NCBI GenBank assembly: GCA_000737985.1 | Contig: JNVT01000135.1 | Coordinates: 1 to 64,000, forward strand | Source: Gammaproteobacteria bacterium MFB021 | Lineage (GTDB): Bacteria; Pseudomonadota; Gammaproteobacteria; Pseudomonadales; Halomonadaceae | Reading direction: 5' to 3' | Length of the DNA: 64,000 nt | Shown here: positions 1 to 9,060 of the stretch, piece after piece | Numbering within the stretch: position 1 is the stretch's first letter | Layout of the letters: each line of letters opens with the position of its first letter | The notes under the pieces: generated by a model | What the model saw: the letters and a program-made list of their open reading frames with translations, nothing else | What the model was told of the DNA's origin: nothing | Databases searched by the model: none | Program-made: the position numbers and the translations under genes

Positions 1-1797
1 GCGCAGCTCGAACCCGGTGCCGCGGAAGGCGCCACGGGTGTTGCCGGTCTGGTGGATCAGGTAGCCGAGGTTGAGCTGGCTCTTCTCGGCTTCGGAGTTG
101 AGGCGGACGCGCTCCTGGTCGGTGGCGTCGTCGAACACCAGCTCGTTGTACTTGCTGCCGCGGTAGGTCTTGCTCTTGAACCCGGAGAGCAGGCCGTGAC
201 TGTGCCAGTCCGGGGTCTGCTCGCCGTTGTAGACCCGGCCGGTGATCAGCGGGCGGTCGGCGTCGCCTTCGAGGAAGTCGACCAGCACTTCCTGGCCGAT
301 ACGCGGCACGAACACCCCGCCCCAGCCGGCGCCGGCGTTGGGCTGAGAGACCCGCAGCCAGACGCTGCTGTTTTCATCGTTTTGGCCCTGGCGATCCCAG
401 TGGAACTGCACCCGCACGCGGTTGAGGTGATCGGTGTGAATCTCTTCATTGGCCGGGCCGACCACGGTGGCGGTCTGCGGCCCGCCGATCACCGGGCGGC
501 GATGGGTCAGCGGATGGCGGTAGGGCTGGCTGAGGCGCTGGGCCTCGAGATCGACCAGAAAGTGGCCGGTACCGCCACTCCTATAGTCGGAGAGACGCTC
601 GCTATCGCCTTCGTCTTCCAGCCCGTGCGCCGTCTTGGCGGCGTCGAGCTGGGGCTGCAGGCTGCCCGGCAGCGCCTGGAGCTGGGCCGAGACCGGCAGG
701 GCGTTTTCGGCGTGGACGGTGAGGCCCAGTAGCAGGAACTGGCGCTCGGCCTCACCGCCGCTGTCGTGCAGCGGGTGTTGGATGAGTTCGAACCAGCGCC
801 CGGCCTGGAGCTGGCGCGCACCGCCGCTGCCGCGGAAGCGCTTGGCGCGGGATTCATGCGCTTCCAGGCGATTCTCGGTCAGCCGCTCGCCGCGCTCATA
901 GCCGTGGTAGTAGTACTCGCCGGCGTAGTCGTAGCGTTCGGTCGGCGGCAGGTTGCCCTGGTCGCTGAGGGTATCCAGCCCGGTGCGCTTGGTCAGCGAG
1001 GGCTGCTTGTAGTCGAAGGTACCCACGCTGACCCGGGTGGGCTGCTGGGTACGCACGCCGCCCCACTGGGTCAGGGCGTCCTCGCGCTCGGTGGCCGCCT
1101 GACGGTGGAAGCGGATCGCCTGGGGGCTGACAGGTCGGGTGGTGTCGACATCGTCGGTGATCACCAGCCGATGGCCGTCGAAGTCCGACTCAGGCTCTGT
1201 AGACGCGGCGTTATCCTGGCCATTGTCAGCAGTGGTTGAGGACCCTGAATATTCGAAATAGAACCATAATCCTTCTTCCTCTAGAAGCCTGCTAATAAAG
1301 TTCAGATCGCTCTCGCGATACTGCACGCAGTAGCTTCTGGCGGGGTAGTCGCGGCGCAAATCGAAGCGGTAGCGCCCCTTGGCGAGGTCGTAATCGTCGA
1401 ATACGGCGGTGAGCACATCGACGACGCTACGATCCTGGAAGATACGGCTATCGCGACCCAGGCCGAGCATGGCGAGCCACGGCACCAGGGTGAGCTGGTA
1501 GTAGGTGACGCCGCCATCTTCGCCCAGCAGCGCGGCCTCGGAGACCAGCCCGTGCAGCTGGCGGTAGGTGCCGTCGGCCTGCAGGATCGAGAGCCGTGCC
1601 GGCTGCGCCATCAGCGTCTTGAGTTCGATATCGCCCTGCTGAGAGATGCAGTCCAGCGTGTAGGTGAAGGGTGCGCTGACGCGCTCTTCGCCCACCAGCC
1701 GATGTGGCACTAGGGCGGTGCCGGCGACGTCGAGAGTCAGCAGCCGCTGCGACTGCGACAGGTCGATATCGAAGAGATCGAGAAGGTCTGGGGGCAT
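1..1797 (-). CDS. vgrG: Type VI secretion VgrG spike protein (C-terminus runs off the window)
   Basis: VgrG trimers form the puncturing tip of the type VI secretion system and carry effectors on their C-terminus. The 599 visible codons hold a gp27-like base domain: the family motif RESDLNFISRLLEEEGLWF sits near residues 161-179. A gp5-like OB-fold follows at about residues 450-530 (VRVQFHWDRQG, then WLRVSQPNAGAGWGG). The start ATG has an AGGAGAGA-like ribosome site just upstream. The reading frame is open to base 1, so the end of the beta-helix and any effector extension are not seen. No other type VI genes lie downstream in the window, so whether this is an orphan vgrG or part of a cluster cannot be judged. 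Family assignment is firm. Confidence 0.93.
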   Translation of the reverse strand, partial: MPPDLLDLFDIDLSQSQRLLTLDVAGTALVPHRLVGEERVSAPFTYTLDCISQQGDIELKTLMAQPARLSILQADGTYRQLHGLVSEAALLGEDGGVTYYQLTLVPWLAMLGLGRDSRIFQDRSVVDVLTAVFDDYDLAKGRYRFDLRRDYPARSYCVQYRESDLNFISRLLEEEGLWFYFEYSGSSTTADNGQDNAASTEPESDFDGHRLVITDDVDTTRPVSPQAIRFHRQAATEREDALTQWGGVRTQQPTRVSVGTFDYKQPSLTKRTGLDTLSDQGNLPPTERYDYAGEYYYHGYERGERLTENRLEAHESRAKRFRGSGGARQLQAGRWFELIQHPLHDSGGEAERQFLLLGLTVHAENALPVSAQLQALPGSLQPQLDAAKTAHGLEDEGDSERLSDYRSGGTGHFLVDLEAQRLSQPYRHPLTHRRPVIGGPQTATVVGPANEEIHTDHLNRVRVQFHWDRQGQNDENSSVWLRVSQPNAGAGWGGVFVPRIGQEVLVDFLEGDADRPLITGRVYNGEQTPDWHSHGLLSGFKSKTYRGSKYNELVFDDATDQERVRLNSEAEKSQLNLGYLIHQTGNTRGAFRGTGFELR

Positions 1798-1992
1798 GTT
1801 CTCTCTCCTGATCGCAGTGCCCGAGTCGGTAGACGAGTGGCAGAGGAAAAGTTCAGAGGATCAGGATAACGCATCATGAGAAAACTGTTTGTCAGCGATC
1901 GACCACAAGGGTGTAAGACATTGGCTAAAGAACTGCCAAAATGTCGTGATCGACGGCGCAAAAGCGTTATTCGCTTCGAGATACGCAGCTAA

Positions 1993-2128
1993 GGAAGCGC
2001 TGAATAAATCGGCGAGCGGGATGAAGCGCAAGGCGCACAGAAGGCGAGACATAACATGGGGTTAGGCGAGTCTTCGAGCACCGCGCAACGCAGCGATTCA
2101 CTCGCGTAGGCATTTATGCAGTGCTTCC
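1993..2128. mobile_element. 136-bp MITE with IS5-like terminal inverted repeats
   Basis: The element starts GGAAGCGCTGAATAA (1993-2007), and its other end, read on the opposite strand, is GGAAGCACTGCATAA (2114-2128). Extending to 18 bp, 15 positions match. It is flanked by CTAA on both sides (1989-1992 and 2129-2132), a 4-bp target duplication fitting the YTAR preference of IS5-family elements. It has no transposase and no convincing reading frame. The right target copy supplies the TAG stop of rluF, so insertion happened at the end of that gene without altering the protein. A related end occurs at 27076-27090. Confidence 0.8.
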
Positions 2129-3244
2129 CTAACGCTTCTTGCCGCGCGGGACCTTGGCGTTGGGCGCCCCCGGCTTTCCGCCGCGCCCCTTGGTGGGTGG
2201 CTTACCGCCGGGTTTGCCGTTGACGCTCGGCTTGCCTTTAGCGCCGGGTTTGCCCTTGGCACCCGGCTTGCCGCCAGCGGCCGCCTTGGCCTTGGGATGC
2301 GGCTTGCCGGCGGCGCTCTTCGGGCCGGAGCGGGCGTTGGCGCTGCCGCGCTTCTTGGCACTGGCCGCACCGCCTTTGGCAGCATCACGGCCGGCACGCT
2401 TGCCAGCGGAAGACGGCTTGCTGCCGGGAGCGGACTTGCCACCGGCGCGAGGCTTGCCGGTCGCCGGCTTCGCGGCGTTGCCGCTACGCGCGCGCTTGGG
2501 CGTGCGCTCCGGCTCGGCTTCGCTGCCGGAGTCGCGAGTCAGCGCGATGAGCGTCTCGATCTCCTTCGGCGTGAGATCTCGCCAGTCGCCCAGCGCCAGT
2601 CCCTTGAGGGAGATGTTCATGATCCGGGTACGGATCAGCTGCGTGACCTCGTAGCCGAAGTACTCGCACATGCGGCGGATCTGGCGGTTGAGCCCCTGCA
2701 CCAGGGTGATGGTGAAGACGAAGGTCGACTCGCGGCTGACCTGGCAGCGCTTGGTTACCTGACCGAGGATCGGCACCCCTTGCTGCATACCCGCGATGAA
2801 GTCGTCGGTAATCGGCTTGTCGACCGTCACCCGATAGACTTTTTCGTGATGGTTGTGCGCGCGTAGGATCTTGTTGACCAGATCGCCGTCGTTGGTCAGC
2901 AGAATCAGCCCCTGGGAATCCTTGTCGAGCCGGCCGATCGGGAAGATGCGCGCGCCATGTTTGACGAACTCGACGATGTTGTCCTTCTCGCTGGACTCGG
3001 TGGTACTGACAATTCCCACCGGCTTGTTCAGCGCGATCAGCACCAGATCCTCCGCCTCCCGCGGCTCGATCTCCTGGCCATTGACCTTGACCCGATCCCC
3101 CGCCACCACCTGATCGCCGGTGGTCGCGCGGCGGCCGTTGATCCAGACGTTGCCCTGCTCGACGAAGCGATCGGCCTCACGGCGTGAGCACATGCCGCTT
3201 TCGCTGATGTACTTGTTGATCCGGGTCGATTGTCGTAGCGCCAT
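2129..3244 (-). CDS. rluF: 23S rRNA pseudouridine synthase RluF with long basic tail
   Basis: RluF isomerises U2604 of 23S rRNA. An N-terminal S4 RNA-binding domain (residues 5-65) precedes the RsuA/RluB/E/F catalytic domain. The catalytic motif [17 protein letters not shown] puts the nucleophilic aspartate at residue 107, the numbering known for E. coli RluF. The conserved core ends near residue 240. The remaining 130 or so residues are almost only K, G, A, P, S and R, with [15 protein letters not shown]-type repeats. The protein is therefore 371 aa, against about 290 in E. coli. Such tails probably bind RNA non-specifically (inference). The stop codon lies inside the MITE target duplication. 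Confidence 0.93.
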   Translation of the reverse strand: MALRQSTRINKYISESGMCSRREADRFVEQGNVWINGRRATTGDQVVAGDRVKVNGQEIEPREAEDLVLIALNKPVGIVSTTESSEKDNIVEFVKHGARIFPIGRLDKDSQGLILLTNDGDLVNKILRAHNHHEKVYRVTVDKPITDDFIAGMQQGVPILGQVTKRCQVSRESTFVFTITLVQGLNRQIRRMCEYFGYEVTQLIRTRIMNISLKGLALGDWRDLTPKEIETLIALTRDSGSEAEPERTPKRARSGNAAKPATGKPRAGGKSAPGSKPSSAGKRAGRDAAKGGAASAKKRGSANARSGPKSAAGKPHPKAKAAAGGKPGAKGKPGAKGKPSVNGKPGGKPPTKGRGGKPGAPNAKVPRGKKR

Positions 3245-3677
3245 AAGGGGTCGTCCAGCCAGAAAAGAGATGCTTCGGCATCGGTCGGATAGTCACCGAT
3301 GAACCGGTATCGCCCTGCCAGGGGCGGGGGCCTAGTTTGACGCTTCCAACGCGTCGATAAAACCGGCATCGCGCACAAGTCGACGCCTGTTCGGCCCCAG
3401 AGACGCCTCTGCACACCCCGGCCAGCCCCGTCTTGCCGCCACTCTCATCGCGACTCTCACCGCCACCCTGCCTGCCACTCTCACCGCCAGTCTGCCTGTC
3501 ACTTTTCCCACCAATGTCTCTACCACACCCACCACAACAATTCTACCAAATAGAACACCATAGTTCTCATGGATATTCTTTAGTCGCAAGTCGTGCCATC
3601 GCGATTGACCCGATCTGCGCACGCCTATAGTTTCTACTGACGCAACATTTTCTACAGAAGAGAACAATGGAGACGCC
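3245..3677. other. Intergenic region with 24-bp tandem duplication and candidate operator
   Basis: No gene is supported in this 433-bp stretch. It holds two adjacent 24-bp units (3453-3476 and 3477-3500) differing at three positions, in a low-complexity CTCTC/CCGCCA-rich tract. The last 130 bp are clearly more AT-rich, as expected of the promoter of the downstream transporter gene. They include the perfect inverted repeat AGAAC-N6-GTTCT at 3552-3567. Confidence 0.45.
3552..3567. promoter_or_regulatory. Candidate operator, inverted repeat AGAAC-N6-GTTCT
   Basis: This perfect 5-bp dyad with a 6-bp spacer lies about 110 bp before the TctC-type gene, in an AT-rich promoter-like stretch. The nearby IclR-family regulator is the obvious candidate ligand, but this is inference from position only. 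Confidence 0.25.
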
Positions 3678-4670
3678 ATGAAATCGTTGCCCATGAAGCC
3701 TTCCGCCCTCTGTCTCGCGCTTTCGCTGGCGCTGCTGCCGCTGGGCGTGCAGGCGGCCGGTCCGAGCGGCAAGATCGACTGTATCGCCCCCGCCAATCCC
3801 GGCGGCGGCTGGGACTTCACCTGCCGCAGCGTGGGCCAGGTGCTGAGCGAGATCGGTGCCATCGACGGCAGCGTGCAGACCACCAACATGCCGGGCGCCA
3901 GCGGCGGCGTGGCGTTCTCTCACGTCGTCACCAAGCGCGCCGGGCAGAACGATGTCATCGTCTCGGCGTCGACCTCGACCACCACCCGCCTGGCCCAGCA
4001 TCAGTTCCCTGGGCTCAACGCCGACATGGTCAACTGGGCCGGCACCGTGGGGGCGGATTATGGCGTGATCGCCGTGAGCAAGGACTCGCCTTACCAGAAT
4101 CTCGAGTCGCTGCTGGATGCCATGGAGAAGAACCCCGCCAGTGTCAGCTTCGCCGGCGGCAGTGCCAGTGGCGGCTGGGATCATCTCAAGGTGCTGATGA
4201 TGGCGCGCGCCGACCACATCCAACCGCTGAACAAGGTCAAGTATCTGCCGTTCGACGGCGGTGGCGAGGCACTGACCCAGGTCGTGGGTGGCCATATCGA
4301 CGCCTTCTCGGGCGATGCCTCGGAGATTCTCGGCTTCGTCGAATCCGGCGACCTGCGAGTCCTCGCTGTGCTCGCCGACGGCCGCCTGCCCGGTGCGCTG
4401 AGCGAGTTCCCCACCGCCAAGGAGCAGGGTGTGGATGTCGAGGGCATCAATTGGCGTGGTTTCTATCTGCCGCCGAAACTCTCCGACGAGGATGTGGCCT
4501 GGTGGGAAGAAACGCTGCACAAGGTCTACGAAAGCCCTGAGTGGAAGGAGGTCATGAGCAAGAACGGTTTGATTCCCTTCGACCGCAGCGGTGAGGCGTT
4601 CAATGCTTACGTGCATCAGCAGATCGCCGATATCGAAACGATCTCCAGGGAAGTTGGCCTGATCCAGTAG
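3678..4670 (+). CDS. TctC/Bug-family periplasmic tricarboxylate-binding protein
   Basis: This is the solute receptor of a tripartite tricarboxylate transporter (TTT family), which binds a carboxylate in the periplasm and delivers it to TctAB. A signal peptide ends near residue 26 (LLPLGVQAA). The mature part has the Bug fold hallmarks, including IAPANPGGGWDF near the start, NMPGASGGVAF, and the late GINWRGFYLPPKL segment. Its 330 aa is usual for the family. A GGAG ribosome site precedes ATG 3678. No tctA or tctB lies nearby, so it is either an orphan receptor or works with a distant permease. The convergent IclR gene and the CoA-transferase/lyase pair beyond it suggest that the ligand is a di- or tricarboxylic acid. 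That ligand is inferred. Confidence 0.88.
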   Translation: MKSLPMKPSALCLALSLALLPLGVQAAGPSGKIDCIAPANPGGGWDFTCRSVGQVLSEIGAIDGSVQTTNMPGASGGVAFSHVVTKRAGQNDVIVSASTSTTTRLAQHQFPGLNADMVNWAGTVGADYGVIAVSKDSPYQNLESLLDAMEKNPASVSFAGGSASGGWDHLKVLMMARADHIQPLNKVKYLPFDGGGEALTQVVGGHIDAFSGDASEILGFVESGDLRVLAVLADGRLPGALSEFPTAKEQGVDVEGINWRGFYLPPKLSDEDVAWWEETLHKVYESPEWKEVMSKNGLIPFDRSGEAFNAYVHQQIADIETISREVGLIQ

Positions 4671-4766
4671 AACCGGCCCTCGCGCCGGCTCGGATGGCTC
4701 GTCGCCGTGAGCCATCCGAGCCATCGGTTTTCACTGGCACCGCGGACGGCTACGTCGCTGAGTCTC

Positions 4767-5432
4767 TCAGGAAGCCCGCAGTGCACGTGGCCACTGGCGC
4801 TCGAGACGCGGCCCGTACTGGGTCAGCAACGGCACATGGCGATCCTTGACCGCCAGATTGAAGCGCTCGCTAGGGCCTGACAGTGCCAGCGCCCCCATCA
4901 GCTCGCCTTCGCCGTTGTAGATGCCGATGGCCGCCGCCGACAGCCCCGACTGGCGCTCCCCGCTCGAGACCGCTACCTGACCGCGTGGCACTTCATAGTT
5001 GAGCACCCGGCCCGCGGCACCGCGGCCCAGCGGCAATCTCACCCCCTCCTCCAGATGGTGCCTGACTTCCATGCAGCCGTTCTCGCGCAGGCGGCAGATC
5101 CGGTGGTCGCCATCGCGGACATAGAAGGAAGCGGTCTCTTCGCTGGCGTCACGCAGCGACTCGAGGATCGGGCGCACCAGATTCTCGAGCTGTGGCCCAT
5201 CGCCTGCCAACGGCGCCAGACGCGATACCGCCGGGCCGATCCGGTAGATTCCGCGCTCGTCGCGGGTGACATAGCCGAAATGCTCCAGCGACGCCATCAG
5301 CCGCAGGATCGTGCTCTTGTAAAACCCCGAGGCATTAGCGAGTTCGGTCAGAGAGAACTCTCGGCGCTCCTGCGAAAAGGCTTCGAGCAGCGTCAGCGCT
5401 CGCTCGACGGCTTCGACTCGTCTCTGCGCCAT
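4767..5432 (-). CDS. IclR-family transcriptional regulator
   Basis: The N-terminal winged helix-turn-helix (residues 5-65; FSLTELANASGFYKSTILRLMASLEHFGYV) is followed by the IclR effector-binding domain (about 75-215), including RLRENGCMEVRHHLEEG and PLGRGAAGRVL. The protein has 221 aa, slightly short for the family (240-260) but complete at both ends. AAGGAGCG precedes its ATG. It is divergent from the CoA-transferase/lyase pair and convergent with the TctC-type gene, the usual position of a local substrate-responsive regulator. The effector is unknown. Confidence 0.9.
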   Translation of the reverse strand: MAQRRVEAVERALTLLEAFSQERREFSLTELANASGFYKSTILRLMASLEHFGYVTRDERGIYRIGPAVSRLAPLAGDGPQLENLVRPILESLRDASEETASFYVRDGDHRICRLRENGCMEVRHHLEEGVRLPLGRGAAGRVLNYEVPRGQVAVSSGERQSGLSAAAIGIYNGEGELMGALALSGPSERFNLAVKDRHVPLLTQYGPRLERQWPRALRAS

Positions 5433-5539
5433 GGCGCGCTCCTTGTCGGTCAGGTTGATGGGTCATGAAACTCAGGGCGATGTTGCGACAGGCAAAACGG
5501 TATTGCAACTCACTCTGACGAATCATATTCTCTCTGAAG

Positions 5540-5550
5540 GAAACAGTTTC
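5540..5550. promoter_or_regulatory. Candidate IclR-type operator GAAAC-A-GTTTC
   Basis: This perfect short dyad lies in the divergent iclR/CoA-transferase intergenic region, just before the AGGAGGA ribosome site of the CoA-transferase. IclR-family operators are often GAAA/TTTC palindromes. Assignment is by position and symmetry only. Confidence 0.3.
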
Positions 5551-5563
5551 ATCAGGAGGAACT

Positions 5564-6724
5564 ATGTCGTCGCCATTGACCGGTTACCGGGTGCTCGATC
5601 TGACCAACGTGCTCGCCGGGCCATTCTGCTGCCATCAGTTGGCCCATCTCGGCGCCGAGGTGATCAAGGTCGAGCGCCCCCAGGGCGGCGATCTGGCACG
5701 TCAGTTGGGCGCCGACCCCGCGCTCAACGAGGCGCTGATGGGGGTCTCGTTCCTCGCGCAGAACGCCGGCAAGCGCTCGGTGACGCTCGATCTCAAACAC
5801 GCGCACGATCGTGACGCTTTCCTGACGCTGGTGGCGACCGCCGACGTGGTGGTCGAGAACTTTCGCCCCGGCGTCATGCAGCGCCTGGGGCTCGGCTTCG
5901 AGACGCTGCGCGAGGCCAACCCCGAGCTGGTCTACTGCGCGATCTCCGGTTTCGGCCAGGATGGGCCGCTGGCCAACTACCCGGCCTACGACCAGATCAT
6001 TCAGGGCATGGCCGGGGTGATGAGCATCACCGGCGCGCCCGACAACGCGCCCTATCGGGTCGGCTATCCGCTGGCCGACACCGTCGGCGGCCTGACCGCG
6101 GCGATGGCGATCAATGCGGCCTTGGCCGAAAGACCGCGCAAGGCGCATTTCATCGATATCTCGATGCTCGAATCGGTGCTCGCCACCATGGGCTGGGCGG
6201 TCTCCAATCTGCTGATCGCCGGCAAGCCACCGCAGCCCCTGGGCAATGACAACGTCACCGCCAGCCCCTCCGGCACCTTCGCCACCGCCGACGGGCTGAT
6301 CAATATCGCCGCCAACAAGCAGGAGCAGTTCGCCGCGATCTGCCACCTGCTCGAACACCCCGAGTGGCTCGCTGACCCGCGCTTCGCCCAGCGCCAGGCG
6401 CGCCTGGAGCATCGTCAGGCGTTGAGCGACTGCCTGGAGGCGGTACTGAAGCGAGAGACGACCGAGTACTGGTGGCCGCGGCTGGTCGAGGCCGGCGTGC
6501 CTGCCGGCCCCGTCTACAGCGTCGCCGAGGCCTTGGCGCACCCTCAGGTGCGCGACCGCGGGCTGATCGAGCAGTTCGAGAGCAGCGAGCTCGGGCGGCC
6601 GCTGAAGGTGGTCAGTGGCGGTTACCGCTTCGACGGCCAGGCGCCCCGCGTGGCATCTCCGCCGCCCGGACTCGGTCAAGACAACGCCACCCTGCTGCCC
6701 AATCGGGCCGCCAACGACGAATGA
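5564..6724 (+). CDS. CaiB/BaiF (class III) CoA-transferase
   Basis: Class III CoA-transferases move CoA between acyl-CoA and a free carboxylate through an aspartyl anhydride. The 386-aa protein has the standard N-terminus ([18 protein letters not shown]), the [13 protein letters not shown] loop, and [15 protein letters not shown]. The motif [18 protein letters not shown] places the catalytic aspartate at residue 143. AGGAGGA precedes ATG 5564. The stop overlaps or abuts the next gene by a few bases, so the pair is surely co-transcribed. With a citryl-CoA-lyase-like partner, the likely role is to activate an imported hydroxy-tricarboxylate or branched dicarboxylate to its CoA ester for cleavage (inference). 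Confidence 0.93.
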   Translation: MSSPLTGYRVLDLTNVLAGPFCCHQLAHLGAEVIKVERPQGGDLARQLGADPALNEALMGVSFLAQNAGKRSVTLDLKHAHDRDAFLTLVATADVVVENFRPGVMQRLGLGFETLREANPELVYCAISGFGQDGPLANYPAYDQIIQGMAGVMSITGAPDNAPYRVGYPLADTVGGLTAAMAINAALAERPRKAHFIDISMLESVLATMGWAVSNLLIAGKPPQPLGNDNVTASPSGTFATADGLINIAANKQEQFAAICHLLEHPEWLADPRFAQRQARLEHRQALSDCLEAVLKRETTEYWWPRLVEAGVPAGPVYSVAEALAHPQVRDRGLIEQFESSELGRPLKVVSGGYRFDGQAPRVASPPPGLGQDNATLLPNRAANDE

Positions 6725-6738
6725 ACGGGAGAGAGCAC

Positions 6739-7572
6739 ATGACCAAGTCCGCTACGCCGGCGTACCAGGCTCAACAGTGGTGGCATACCGACATCATCGA
6801 TATGCGCCCCGGCGAGATCCGCTACCGTGGTTATCCCATCGAGGAGCTGATCGGCAACGTCGGCTTCGCCGACATGGTCTGGCTGATGACTCGTGGCGAG
6901 CTACCCACCCGGCCCCAGGCCGCCCTGCTGGAAACGGCGTTGATGAGCGCGGTCGACCACGGCCCACAGGCCCCCAGCATTGCCATCGCGCGCATGGCGA
7001 TGACCTGTGGCGGCAGCCTCAACAATGCCATGGCCTCTGCGGTCAACGTGCTCGATGACGTTCACGGTGGCGCCGGCGAGCAGGCCGTCGAGCTGTATCA
7101 GTCGATTCTCGAGTACCAGGCCGGCGGATACACTCTGGAGATCGCAGTCCAGGAAGGCATCACCACCTGGCAGCGCGAGCGGACCAAGATCATTCCCGGC
7201 TTCGGCCACCGCTTCCATCCGGTCGACCCGCGCGGGCCGCGCCTGTTGCAACTGGTCGAGGAAGCCGCCGAACGCGGCGAGGTGGCGGGACATTGCGTCG
7301 CCATCGCCCGGGAGGTCGAGCGCCAGTTGATCGCCATGAAGGGCAAGCCGATCCCGCTCAACATCGACGGCGCCACCGCCGTCATCTATGCCGAGCTGGG
7401 CTTCCCGGCCCCGCTGGCGCGCGGCCTGTTCTGCCTCTCACGCTCGGTGGGCATTCTCGCCCACGCCTGGGAGCAACAGTGCCAGGGCGGGCGCAACAAG
7501 GGCCCGCTGCCCAAGGGGTGGCTGTGGCCCTACGCTGGCCCGGCACCGCGTCCGGTACCGCCACGCGCGTAA
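6739..7572 (+). CDS. Citryl-CoA lyase-like protein (citrate synthase superfamily)
   Basis: At 277 aa it is much shorter than citrate synthase, the size typical of the lyase branch of that superfamily. It keeps the three catalytic elements: the first histidine in DDVHGGAGEQA, the second in GFGHRFHPVDPRG, and the acidic residue in PLNIDGATAVIYAELGFP. Members cleave (or form) a hydroxyacyl-CoA into acetyl- or propionyl-CoA plus an oxoacid. ATG 6739 is chosen because GGGAGAG lies at the right distance; ATG 6721, which overlaps the previous stop, is an alternative. Together with the CoA-transferase it would make a two-step cleavage route. Citrate, methylcitrate or citramalate-like substrates are all possible. 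Confidence 0.82.
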   Translation: MTKSATPAYQAQQWWHTDIIDMRPGEIRYRGYPIEELIGNVGFADMVWLMTRGELPTRPQAALLETALMSAVDHGPQAPSIAIARMAMTCGGSLNNAMASAVNVLDDVHGGAGEQAVELYQSILEYQAGGYTLEIAVQEGITTWQRERTKIIPGFGHRFHPVDPRGPRLLQLVEEAAERGEVAGHCVAIAREVERQLIAMKGKPIPLNIDGATAVIYAELGFPAPLARGLFCLSRSVGILAHAWEQQCQGGRNKGPLPKGWLWPYAGPAPRPVPPRA

Positions 7573-7638
7573 GGCCGGCCTCTTCCGCCGCGCGGGCGAG
7601 CGCCGCATACTCCTAGCGACACAGCCCCGGAGGTGGAT

Positions 7639-8328
7639 ATGACGTATCGGCTCTTTATCGCCAACAAGAACTACTCGTCCTGGTCGATGCGCCCCTGGGT
7701 GCTGCTGCACGCGCTGGAGATCCCCTTCGAGGAGGTGATGACCCCGTTCGAAGGGGATGGCAAGCAGGCAGCCTTCGCCGAATTCTCACCCACCGCCAAG
7801 GTGCCCTGCCTGCATGATGGCGACAGCCCGGTGTGGGAGTCGCTGGCGATCCTGGAGTACATCGCCGAAAGCCATCCGGCGGCCTGGCCACAGGCGCGCG
7901 AGGCACGCGCCTGGGCCCGCTGCGCCAGTGCCGAGATGCATGCGGGCTTCTTCGCGCTACGCGATGAGTGCTCGATGAACTGCGCCCTGCGTATCGAGCT
8001 GGGTGAACCGAGTGCCGCCCTGGCCCGGGATATTGCCCGCCTCGATGCCCTGTGGCAGGAAGGCATCGCGCGCTTCGGCGGCCCCTGGTTGGCGGGTGAG
8101 CGCTTCACCGCGGTGGACGCGATGTTCGCGCCCGTAGCGGTGCGCGTGCACGGCTACGGCATATCCCTGGACGGCCCGGCCCGCGACTACGCCGAGCGGC
8201 TGCTAGCGCACCCGGCGGTGGCGAGCTGGATCGAACAAGGCATCGCCGAGACGTGGGTCGACGAGCCCCACGAGCAAGATTGCACCCGCGGGCGTCGGGT
8301 GCTCGAAGACCGCCGTCGGCCGGCGTAG
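7639..8328 (+). CDS. Glutathione S-transferase family protein
   Basis: A thioredoxin-fold N-domain (residues 1-80) begins YRLFIANKNYSSWSMRPWVLL, with the usual serine/tyrosine active-site region. It continues with FSPTAKVPCLHDGD and the glutathione-binding VWESLAILEYIAE, where S and E contact glutathione in the family. The helical C-domain contains the GPWLAGERFTAVDAMFAP N-capping motif (SxxD type). GGAGG at 7629-7633 favours ATG 7639 over the upstream GTG 7633. The 229-aa length is normal. The gene is likely monocistronic and its substrate cannot be predicted. Confidence 0.92.
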   Translation: MTYRLFIANKNYSSWSMRPWVLLHALEIPFEEVMTPFEGDGKQAAFAEFSPTAKVPCLHDGDSPVWESLAILEYIAESHPAAWPQAREARAWARCASAEMHAGFFALRDECSMNCALRIELGEPSAALARDIARLDALWQEGIARFGGPWLAGERFTAVDAMFAPVAVRVHGYGISLDGPARDYAERLLAHPAVASWIEQGIAETWVDEPHEQDCTRGRRVLEDRRRPA

Positions 8329-8372
8329 CGCCTCGGCGCTGCATACCTGCCGCGGTGTCTCAGGCCGGTGAG

Positions 8373-8894
8373 TCAGTCGCTGGGGCGAATGCCCCAGCGC
8401 CGTAGCCGCCAGATCGTCACCAGGTTGGTCACCAGCGCCAGCAGTTCGGCGACGATGCCGCCGAGGGAGCCGATCAGCGCATTGTTGATCAGCCATGCCA
8501 GCGCCGCTGCGGCCAGACACAGCCGCATAGGGATGCCACGCAGCATGAACATGCCCACGGTACCGAACAGCGTCGCCACCAGCGGCCACAGGTCCGCCGG
8601 ACCGCGCGCGACGGCCAGCGCCACCGCCAGGTTGAGCGCCAGCATGCCGAGCATCACCCGCCAGTCGCCGCGATAGCGGCGCGCCAGCAGAATCCGCACG
8701 ATCACCAGCAGCGTGATGCCCGCCGCCGTCCACTCGCCGAACAGCAGAAAGTGCACGGCAAAGGCGACGTTGGCGAAGATCAGGTGGAGCAGCAGCCGAT
8801 CGTCCTGGCGACTGGCGAAGGCCAGAATGATGAAGCCCAGCGCGATCAGCCCGCCGAGCTGTGCGGCCAGCGTGGTGGCATCGAGTGGCGGCAT
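8373..8894 (-). CDS. YgjV-family inner membrane protein
   Basis: The 173-aa protein is almost entirely hydrophobic, with about six predicted membrane segments separated by short basic loops (ASRQDDR, RRYRGDWR, RRWGIRPSD). The pattern, small size and LFGEWTAA/GMFMLRGIP segments match the YgjV (imp-YgjV) family, whose function is unknown. The start ATG follows GGGAGAGGG. It is convergent with the GST gene and divergent from the dienelactone hydrolase gene. Confidence 0.75.
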   Translation of the reverse strand: MPPLDATTLAAQLGGLIALGFIILAFASRQDDRLLLHLIFANVAFAVHFLLFGEWTAAGITLLVIVRILLARRYRGDWRVMLGMLALNLAVALAVARGPADLWPLVATLFGTVGMFMLRGIPMRLCLAAAALAWLINNALIGSLGGIVAELLALVTNLVTIWRLRRWGIRPSD

Positions 8895-9060
8895 GCGTCC
8901 CTCTCCCTGTGACGGCCGCGTCCCCCCGGGCCGATGCTAGATAGCCTGCTATACTTTTTCCTGGGTTGCCCGGCTCGCCGCCGGGCGCCGTTTCAGCGGC
9001 CACGGCCGGCAAGCTACCCCTCGCCGGCCAGGGTCATTTACCCCGCACAGGAAGCCAGAC

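Noticed and set aside
1861-2052. 63-codon minus-strand frame next to the MITE
   Set aside because: It runs across the MITE boundary and has no ribosome site or family match.
3567-4724. Long open frame on the minus strand opposite the TctC-type gene
   Set aside because: It reads through the complement of a clearly coding gene with normal codon bias; its sequence has no family features, so it is a shadow caused by high GC.
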